Made by a program: the position numbers and the translations under genes. Positions 58,932 through 64,000 of a stretch of DNA of 64,000 bases are shown one piece after another. Source of the stretch: Streptomyces sp. RKAG293 (GTDB lineage Bacteria; Actinomycetota; Actinomycetes; Streptomycetales; Streptomycetaceae); assembly GCF_023701745.1 (NCBI RefSeq), contig NZ_JAJOZB010000001.1, positions 4,780,501 to 4,844,500 of the forward strand. Reading direction: 5' to 3'. Positions within the stretch are counted from its first letter, which is position 1, and each line of letters begins with the position of its first letter. The notes beneath the pieces were generated by a model that saw only the letters and a program-made list of their open reading frames with translations, had not been told where the DNA came from and ran no database searches.

Positions 58932-59723
58932 ATGCGACAGGCCTTGAGCAGGAGTCTGATCACCGTCGCCGCGGCGAGCGGAGTGCTCGCCATGACCGGC
59001 GGCTACGCACACGCCGATACGGAGGCCCAGGCGACCACGTCGAACTCGCCGGGCGTGCTGTCCGGCGACAGCATCCAGGTCCCGGTGGACGCGCCGGTGA
59101 ACGTGTGCGGCAACACGGTCGACGTCGTGGCCCTGTTGAACCCTTCGATGGGCAACGGCTGCGGCAACGGGTCCGCCCCGGCGCACGAGCGGCACGCGCC
59201 GGTACCCGCGCAGCACACCGGGGCACCCACGCAGCACACCGGGGCACCCGTGCACGGGAAGGCCCAGCACGGCGGCCGGCACCGCAAGGAACAGAGCGGC
59301 CACCACGGCATGCGGCACGACGAGGCGAACACCACGTCGGGCTCGCCCGGTGTGGGCTCGGGCAACAGCGTCCGGGTCCCCGTCCAGGCCCCGGTCACCG
59401 TGTGCGGCGACTCGATCGACGTCGTGGCGCTGCTGAACCCGGCCATGGGCGCCAACTGCGGTGGGGAGGAGTGGACCCCGCCGCCGACGCACCCCCTGCC
59501 GCCGCCGGTCCGGCACACCCCGCCGCCGACGCACCTCACCCCGCCGCCGGTCGAGCAGGTCACGCCGCCGAAGCACGCGGCCGCGACCCGGCCCGTCGTT
59601 CCGGTGCGCGCGCAGCTCGCCGAGACGGGTTCCGGGGACCTCGGTACGGCCGGAGCGGTCAGTGCCGGGCTGCTGCTGAGTGGAGCAATGCTCTACCGCC
59701 GAACGCGCGCCGCGAGGGTCTGA
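58932..59723 (+). CDS. Long chaplin, two chaplin domains and sortase signal
   Basis: The product is 263 residues from the ATG at 58932. A signal (about 1-28, GYAHAD) is followed by chaplin domain 1 (about 33-77), a His-rich linker (about 80-135), chaplin domain 2 (about 138-180) and a Pro-rich wall-spanning region. A class E-type sorting signal LAETG (about 226-230), a hydrophobic helix and a basic tail RRTRAARV end the protein. Each domain has two Cys. Long chaplins are attached to peptidoglycan by SrtE sortases and display the short chaplins. No sortase gene lies in the window. Confidence 0.95.
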   Translation: MRQALSRSLITVAAASGVLAMTGGYAHADTEAQATTSNSPGVLSGDSIQVPVDAPVNVCGNTVDVVALLNPSMGNGCGNGSAPAHERHAPVPAQHTGAPTQHTGAPVHGKAQHGGRHRKEQSGHHGMRHDEANTTSGSPGVGSGNSVRVPVQAPVTVCGDSIDVVALLNPAMGANCGGEEWTPPPTHPLPPPVRHTPPPTHLTPPPVEQVTPPKHAAATRPVVPVRAQLAETGSGDLGTAGAVSAGLLLSGAMLYRRTRAARV

Positions 59724-60193
59724 TCGAATTGATCCGTTGACGCGATGGGGAAACGGCCTGCCCCGGTGTCCCGCGACAGGAGATTCGCGAGGTGCCCGAA
59801 TCGGCGAATTCGCCGGCGGCTGGGGGCCCACCTCGGGCAGGCCGTGCGCAGGAATCTGCGGACTCCTCGTGCGTCTTCGATAGTACGGGCCGGACGCCAC
59901 GGTCCCCCTGGCCGCACCGCGACTTCACGCGAACGAGAATATGTCATTTCGCTTGTTTCAAATGCGTTCGCCTCTTTCCGGTACTCACGGGCCGGAATCC
60001 AGAGAACTCAATTGATACTAGAATTGCATGAGTTCTTCACTTTCGAGTGATTGCCAAGAAGGATCTTTCCTCATGGTTTCCGTTGCGCGGCGGGGTCGTT
60101 AGCCAGGGGGACTACGGCGTCGTGAGCCACCAGCCGCTCACCCGGCCGCCACCTCGGTGGCCGTCCCGGGCGCCGCCACTGAAAGGGTTGACA
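59724..60193. promoter_or_regulatory. Intergenic region before the chaplin-signal protein
   Basis: This 470-bp stretch has no convincing gene. At 59930-60060 it is strongly AT-rich for this genome. GAACTCA (60004-60010) and TGAGTTC (60029-60035) form an inverted repeat, with CAATT and AATTG nested inside, a possible operator. A ribosome site GAAAGGG lies at 60181-60187. Confidence 0.55.
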
Positions 60194-60529
60194 GTGAAGT
60201 TCTCCAAGGTTGCTGTGGTCGTCGCCGGTTCCGTGATGGCCGTGGGTGCCGCCGCGCCGGCGTTCGCCGCCGACGGGGCCCCGATGCCGACCAGCATCAA
60301 CGGCGGCCTCGACCAGGCCTTCGCGGCGCAGCCGGTGCAGCAGGCGGGCGACGCCAGCCTCGGACCCGTGGTGGGCGCGGTCTCCAAGACCACCGACAAG
60401 CTGCGGTCGGACACCTCCACGAACTCGCTCCTGGGCCAGACGACCGACGCCGCCAAGAACCTGACGCCGACGCTGGCCGGCGCCGCGAAGGCCACGTCGC
60501 TGCTCGGCGGCCTGCCCCTCGGCGGCTGA
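60194..60529 (+). CDS. Small secreted protein with chaplin-like signal peptide
   Basis: The product is 111 residues from the GTG at 60194, after GAAAGGG. The N terminus (MKFSKVAVVVAGSVMAVGAA, cleavage about AFA-A) is nearly the same as that of the short chaplin at 58562. The mature part is not a chaplin. It has no Cys and no VNVCGN/LNPAFGN motifs; it is Ala/Thr/Gly/Leu-rich with SLLGQTTDAAKNLTPTLAG and ends LLGGLPLGG. It may be a surface-active or matrix component expressed with chaplins and rodlins. I do not recognise a family. Confidence 0.8.
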   Translation: MKFSKVAVVVAGSVMAVGAAAPAFAADGAPMPTSINGGLDQAFAAQPVQQAGDASLGPVVGAVSKTTDKLRSDTSTNSLLGQTTDAAKNLTPTLAGAAKATSLLGGLPLGG

Positions 60530-60573
60530 CTTCACTGTGCGGGGCGATTTCCGCCAATGGAATGAAGCTCCGG

Positions 60574-60600
60574 AACCAAACCCGTTCTGAACGGTTGATC
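60574..60600 (+). promoter_or_regulatory. Rodlin promoter element, copy 3
   Basis: AACCAAACC (60574-60582), 12-nt spacer, TTGATC (60595-60600), 46 nt before the rodlin start. Preceded by GG, so it reads GGAACC, and GGTTGA is the presumed -10 region. Confidence 0.75.
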
Positions 60601-60646
60601 TCTTCGCCCCGACGTAGGGCATCCCCCCGCAGACAAAGGACTGATC

Positions 60647-61060
60647 ATGATCAAGAAGTTCCTGGCCGGCGCCGCCCTGGCGGCCTCTGTCGTCGCCGTC
60701 GGTGCCGCCACGGCCCCGCAGGCGATGGCCATCGGTGATGAGTCGGGTCTCAACACCGTGAACGGCAACGGGTCGGAACAGTCCTACGGCAACACCCACA
60801 CCGACGGCATGCAGAGCCCGCAGATCGGCCTCGTGCAGGGTTCGGTCAACAAGCTCTGCGCGGGCGTCCCGGTCAAGGCCAACGTCGGCTCGCTCGTCGG
60901 CATCCTGGTTCCGGTCACGGCGCAGGACATCAACGTCCTGGCGTCGCCGCAGAACCAGCAGTGCGCCGAGAACTCCACCCAGGGCAAGGGAGACGAGGCC
61001 GCGTCGCACATCCTGAACCAGATCCCGGTGCTCTCCGGCAACGGCGCCCACAACGGCTGA
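60647..61060 (+). CDS. Rodlin, copy 3
   Basis: The product is 137 residues from the ATG at 60647, after AAAGGA. The signal (about 1-28, PQAMA) is followed by NGNGSEQSYGNT, LVQGSVNKLC, VGILVPVTAQDINVLASP and QNQQCAENSTQ. It has one more residue than copies 1 and 2 and is the most diverged of the three, with K-L-C for K-P-C. It is followed by a hairpin terminator and ends the surface island. Confidence 0.96.
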   Translation: MIKKFLAGAALAASVVAVGAATAPQAMAIGDESGLNTVNGNGSEQSYGNTHTDGMQSPQIGLVQGSVNKLCAGVPVKANVGSLVGILVPVTAQDINVLASPQNQQCAENSTQGKGDEAASHILNQIPVLSGNGAHNG

Positions 61061-61078
61061 CGCCTGCCACGCACCACT

Positions 61079-61112
61079 CCGGGTCGCCGGCCCATCTCCT
61101 CCGGCGACCCGG
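61079..61112 (+). terminator. Hairpin terminator after rodlin 3
   Basis: A perfect 12-bp stem (61079-61090 with 61101-61112, 10-nt loop) ends the surface-protein block. Confidence 0.8.
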
Positions 61113-61177
61113 CCCCCTCCCCGCGCGTGGCCGGCGGCGGGCTGTGGTGAGAGTTCAGCGGTGAGGGGTCAGAGGGG

Positions 61178-61627
61178 TCAGCGGCGGGTGAATTCCATGA
61201 TCCAGTTGGTCACCCAGGTCTTCTCCCCGTCCACCGAGAACGCCTGCTCCCAGCGCGCGGAGTCCTCCGTGATCGCCGACCAGATGAAACGGGCCCTGAC
61301 CTGCTGCCCCGCGTGCATGTCGTCTCCGTAGAACTCCCCGACGCCGTCGGTGAAGGTTCCGGTCACCGGAGGGAACAGCGTCCCGGTGCGGTTGCTGGCC
61401 CAGTACAGCGACCACTCCTTGCGCTCGGTGTCGTACAGCCGCACGGTCAGCCCGGCGAACTCCTTGGTCGGGAAGACGATCTCGTCGAAGTTCGCGCCCC
61501 CCTCGAAGTGCCCCGAGGCGTGGCTGACGGCCGGGAACTCCTCCCACTCGCTGGTCTCGTCGAGGAAGTCGGTGCGCCACCGGTTGGCGACGTCCCAGCT
61601 GCCGGTGAGGAAGTCGAAGTCGTTCAT
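61178..61627 (-). CDS. DUF1579-like hypothetical protein
   Basis: The 149-residue soluble protein starts with MNDFDFLTGSWDVANRW and contains YWASNRTGTLFPPVTGTFTDGVGEF and WEQAFSVDGEKTWVTNWIMEFTR. These fit lipocalin-like DUF1579 family proteins, whose ligand and role are mostly unknown. It overlaps the upstream gene by ATGA, forming a two-gene operon divergent from the WYL regulator. Confidence 0.8.
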   Translation of the reverse strand: MNDFDFLTGSWDVANRWRTDFLDETSEWEEFPAVSHASGHFEGGANFDEIVFPTKEFAGLTVRLYDTERKEWSLYWASNRTGTLFPPVTGTFTDGVGEFYGDDMHAGQQVRARFIWSAITEDSARWEQAFSVDGEKTWVTNWIMEFTRR

Positions 61628-62103
61628 GAGCGGTCTCCTGTAGTGCCCTCGGGGAGCGAGTCGGCGAGATAGGCGGCAAGGTCGGGGCGGTCGGGCGCGA
61701 GCATGTGCCGTACCCAGGCGTCCCGTTCATGGAGGAGCGGTGCCAGCTCCCAGACGCAGCCGATCAGCGTCGGCTCCAGCCGGACGAAGTGCGTCGGGTC
61801 GTTGTCGGCACAGCCCAGCACCGGCTGACCGCCCGCCGCCCCGGCGAAGTGCAGGGCGTTGTCCCAGGCCCAGCTGTACGCGTTCAGGTACGCTCCGTCG
61901 TCCCCTCCCCTGTGGAGGACGATGAAGGTGGCCTGCGGCGTACCGTCCGGCTCGGGCAGCAGCTCGGGGAGGATCGCGTACGCGGCCTTCTCGACCTCGG
62001 GCTCGATCCCCGCCGGGTCGGCGGTGACGTGGTAGCGCTTGATGGAGCGGCCCCCCACCTCGACCGGTGGCAGCACCCGCAGCAGTTTCTCCGTGAAAGC
62101 CAT
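61624..62103 (-). CDS. Hypothetical protein, WYL-linked
   Basis: The product is 159 residues from the ATG at 62103 (MAFTEKLLRVLPP); an in-frame start at 62133 would lie inside the operator. It is soluble, with VGGRSIKRYHVTADPAGIEPEVE, AYLNAYSWAWDNALHFA and PTHFVRLEPTLIGCVWELAPLLHERDAW. I do not recognise a named family. It is the first gene of the operon whose promoter overlaps the inverted repeat at 62121-62149. Confidence 0.78.
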   Translation of the reverse strand: MAFTEKLLRVLPPVEVGGRSIKRYHVTADPAGIEPEVEKAAYAILPELLPEPDGTPQATFIVLHRGGDDGAYLNAYSWAWDNALHFAGAAGGQPVLGCADNDPTHFVRLEPTLIGCVWELAPLLHERDAWVRHMLAPDRPDLAAYLADSLPEGTTGDRS

Positions 62104-62120
62104 GGCTGGACCGTAGAGCC

Positions 62121-62149
62121 ACTTCACTGACATCTTGTGTCAGTGAAGT
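62121..62149. promoter_or_regulatory. Perfect 12-bp inverted repeat, WYL operator
   Basis: ACTTCACTGACA (62121-62132) and TGTCAGTGAAGT (62138-62149) are separated by TCTTG. The repeat spans the start of the WYL gene (GTG at 62137 or 62143) and lies 17 nt upstream of the divergent gene start. It is the expected autoregulatory and divergent operator. Confidence 0.88.
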
Positions 62150-63099
62150 CCAGCCGTCTGCTCTCCGTTCTTCTGCTGCTCCAGACCCGGGGCCGGATGA
62201 CCGCCGCCCAGCTCGCGCAGGAGCTGGAGGTGTCGGTACGGACCGTCTACCGGGACGTCGACGCGCTGCACGCGGCGGGCGTCCCGCTCTACGGCGACGC
62301 CGGGCACTCCGGCGGCTACCAGCTGCTCGCCGGCTACCGCACCCGGCTGACCGGACTGAGCGCGGGCGAGGCGGAGGCGCTCTTCCTCTCCGGGATCCCC
62401 GGCCCCGCCGCCGAGCTGGGACTCGGCGCCGCCCTCGCCGGCGCCCAGCTCAAACTGCGCGCGGCGCTCCCGCCCGAGCTGCGCGCCCAGGCCGAACGCA
62501 TGCAGGCGAGATTCCATCTCGACGCGCCCGGCTGGTACGCGGACGACGCTGACGTCCCGCATCTGCCGCAGGTCGCGGACGCGGTGTGGCACAGCCGGGT
62601 GCTCGACGTCCGTTACCGCCGCTGGAAGGCGCCGACCGATGTCGACCGGCGCCTGGAGCCGTACGGGCTGGTGCTCAAGGCGGGCCGCTGGTACATCGTC
62701 GCCGGGCCGGGGCCGTACACCTACCGCGTCGACCACATCCTCGAACTCACCGTGCTCGACGAGGAGTTCCAGCCACCTGGGGACTTCGATCTGGCGGGCT
62801 ACTGGCAGCGCTACCAGGCGGACTTCCACGCCCGCCTCCACCAGGGCGAGGCGCTGGTCCGGCTCGCGCCGGGCGCCGCGTCCCGGCTCACCGGAGCCGC
62901 CGCCCGCGCCCTGGCCGCCACCGGAACCCCGGAACCGGACGGCTGGACCCGCGCGACGCTTCCGATCGAGTCCCTCGACCACGCCCACGGCACGTTCCTC
63001 GCCCTCGGCACGGACGTCGACGTCCTGGGCCCCCCGGAACTGCGCTCCCGGCTGGCCGAGACGTCCCGGACCCTCGCGGAGCGCTACGCCTCCGCGTGA
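62137..63099 (+). CDS. HTH-WYL transcriptional regulator (YafY family)
   Basis: The product is 320 residues from a GTG at 62137; a GTG at 62143 is equally possible. An N-terminal DeoR-type winged helix (about 5-60: LLLLQTRGRMTAAQLAQEL, VSVRTVYRDVDALHAAGVPL) is followed by a WYL domain (about 150-225, with RYRRWKAPTDVDRRLEPYGL and GRWYIVAG). The C-terminal WCX-type domain ends near 318. These regulators sense small ligands or nucleic acid and often control the divergent neighbour. The start lies inside the operator, so the transcript may be leaderless. Confidence 0.92.
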   Translation: MSVKSSRLLSVLLLLQTRGRMTAAQLAQELEVSVRTVYRDVDALHAAGVPLYGDAGHSGGYQLLAGYRTRLTGLSAGEAEALFLSGIPGPAAELGLGAALAGAQLKLRAALPPELRAQAERMQARFHLDAPGWYADDADVPHLPQVADAVWHSRVLDVRYRRWKAPTDVDRRLEPYGLVLKAGRWYIVAGPGPYTYRVDHILELTVLDEEFQPPGDFDLAGYWQRYQADFHARLHQGEALVRLAPGAASRLTGAAARALAATGTPEPDGWTRATLPIESLDHAHGTFLALGTDVDVLGPPELRSRLAETSRTLAERYASA

Positions 63100-63158
63100 C
63101 GGCGCCGCCGGCCTGGCGGCGCCGGCCCGGGGAGGGCGAACCCGGGCACAATGACGCT

Positions 63159-64000
63159 GTGCTGCATGTGCGAGTGATCAGTCCCGTGGAACGCACCGAC
63201 GAGGTGCTGAGGACCGCCACCGACTGCCCCGCGGTGGTCAACGTGGTGCGACTGTCCGGCGCGGCGTACGCGCCGCCGGGCGACGTCGTCGAGTTCGACG
63301 TGGCCAGGGAGGCGGCCAACGGCGTGCTCGCGCGGTTGCGCGCGCTGGGGTTGAAGGACAGCGGCGGGATCACCGTCGAGGAGCTGTATCTGTCGATCTC
63401 CACCGCCGCGGAGAAGGCCGAGGAGCTCGCACCGGGGGAACCCGACGACGCCGTCGTCTGGGAGGAACTGGCCGCGCGCACCGCCGCCGAGACCCGCCTC
63501 ACCTGGGCGTTCCTGGCCTTTCTGGCGCTCGCGACACAGATCGCGGCGATCGGCGCGCTGCTGGACCAGCCGATCCTGATCGTCGGCGCGATGGTGCTGG
63601 GCCCCGAGTTCGGTCCGGTGGCGGCGGCCTGCTTCGGCGTGCTGCGGGGCGATCTGCGGCTGATCGGCGCGGCCGTGCGCACCCTCGTCATCGGTTTCGC
63701 CGTCGCGATCGCGATCACGACGGCCTGCGCGGTCACCAGCCGGCTGCTGGGCTGGATCACTCCGGACATGCTGGACAACAGACCGACGACCGACTTCATC
63801 ATCCACCCGGACAAGTGGTCGTTCATCGTGGCGCTGCTGGCCGGCGTCGCGGGAATCCTGTCGATGACCGCGGGCAAGTCCGCGGCCCTGGTGGGCGTCT
63901 TCATCTCGGTCACCACGGTCCCGGCGGCGGGCAACATCGCCGTGGCCGTCGCGCTCGCGCACTGGCACGAGGTCGCCGCCTCGTTCCAGCAGCTCGGCGT
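63159..64000 (+). CDS. DUF389 membrane protein, cut at window end
   Basis: The reading frame opens at a GTG at 63159 (LHVRVISPVERT), with a GTG at 63168 as an alternative, and runs past the window end, giving 280 residues so far. The N-terminal cytoplasmic domain of about 105 residues is followed by membrane helices. DUF389 motifs are visible: GALLDQPILIVGAMVLGPEFGPVAA, LRLIGAAVRTLVIGF and GVAGILSMTAGKSAALVGVFISVTTVPAAGN (read in parts). The family has an unknown role, perhaps transport. No strong ribosome site is adjacent to the start. Confidence 0.85.
   Translation, partial: MLHVRVISPVERTDEVLRTATDCPAVVNVVRLSGAAYAPPGDVVEFDVAREAANGVLARLRALGLKDSGGITVEELYLSISTAAEKAEELAPGEPDDAVVWEELAARTAAETRLTWAFLAFLALATQIAAIGALLDQPILIVGAMVLGPEFGPVAAACFGVLRGDLRLIGAAVRTLVIGFAVAIAITTACAVTSRLLGWITPDMLDNRPTTDFIIHPDKWSFIVALLAGVAGILSMTAGKSAALVGVFISVTTVPAAGNIAVAVALAHWHEVAASFQQLG

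Noticed and set aside
1..64000. Mobile elements, integrase or transposase genes, tRNA and rRNA genes
   Set aside because: None was recognised by motif on either strand; a tRNA scan could still find something I missed.

Overview
The window is high-GC actinobacterial DNA, almost certainly from Streptomyces or a close relative in the Streptomycetaceae. Chaplins, rodlins, a melC1-melC2 tyrosinase pair, a DUF397/helix-turn-helix/ATPase regulatory trio, a SpoIIE-type phosphatase, a SigB/F-type sigma factor and many Streptomyces-type small hypothetical proteins occur together. Nothing looks like a prophage, transposon, CRISPR array or tRNA gene.

Layout. (1) 1-6 kb: housekeeping aspS and metG, with a SigE-type ECF sigma factor, its membrane neighbour and an L,D-transpeptidase-like lipoprotein between them. 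(2) 6-18 kb: signalling and metabolism. This holds a DUF397 / ATPase / XRE-DUF5753 trio framed by two sets of 12-bp TGCACGTG iterons, an aldehyde dehydrogenase, a STAS protein, an amino-acid permease / one-TM protein / M20 dipeptidase operon, a BrkB-type membrane protein and a PAS-GAF-PP2C-HATPase phosphatase. (3) 18-34.7 kb: a PucR-type regulator, two secreted proteins whose upstream regions share a 14-bp element, then a complete mce lipid-import operon: MceG-type ATPase, two YrbE permeases, MceA to MceF, and four Mce-associated proteins arranged A-B-A'-B'. (4) 34.7-41 kb: paired CrcB/FluC fluoride channels, CorA, hypothetical proteins, a beta-propeller lipoprotein and a SigB/F-type sigma factor.

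(5) 41.3-61 kb: an aerial-surface island. It contains three short chaplins, one long sortase-anchored chaplin, three rodlins, melC1-melC2, a secreted GH26-like glycosidase on a Pro/Thr stalk, a VPA-repeat secreted protein and a small protein with a chaplin-like signal peptide. In the middle is an eight-gene, tightly overlapping exopolysaccharide operon on the minus strand (two glycosyltransferases, polyprenyl-phosphate sugar transferase, polymerase/ligase, flippase, polysaccharide deacetylase, chain-length protein, GNAT acyltransferase). All three rodlin genes carry the same AACCAAACC-N12-TTGATC promoter element at nearly the same distance from the start. (6) 61-64 kb: two small hypothetical genes divergent from a WYL regulator whose start codon lies inside a perfect 12-bp inverted repeat, then a DUF389 membrane protein cut by the window end.

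The most interesting part is the surface island. Amyloid-like sheath proteins, melanin formation, a Wzx/Wzy-type polysaccharide with predicted deacetylation and acylation, and a wall-tethered or secreted glycosidase may build and remodel one composite hyphal surface. That functional link is inferred from gene proximity and protein families. No database search was run; family names rest on sequence motifs and recall.
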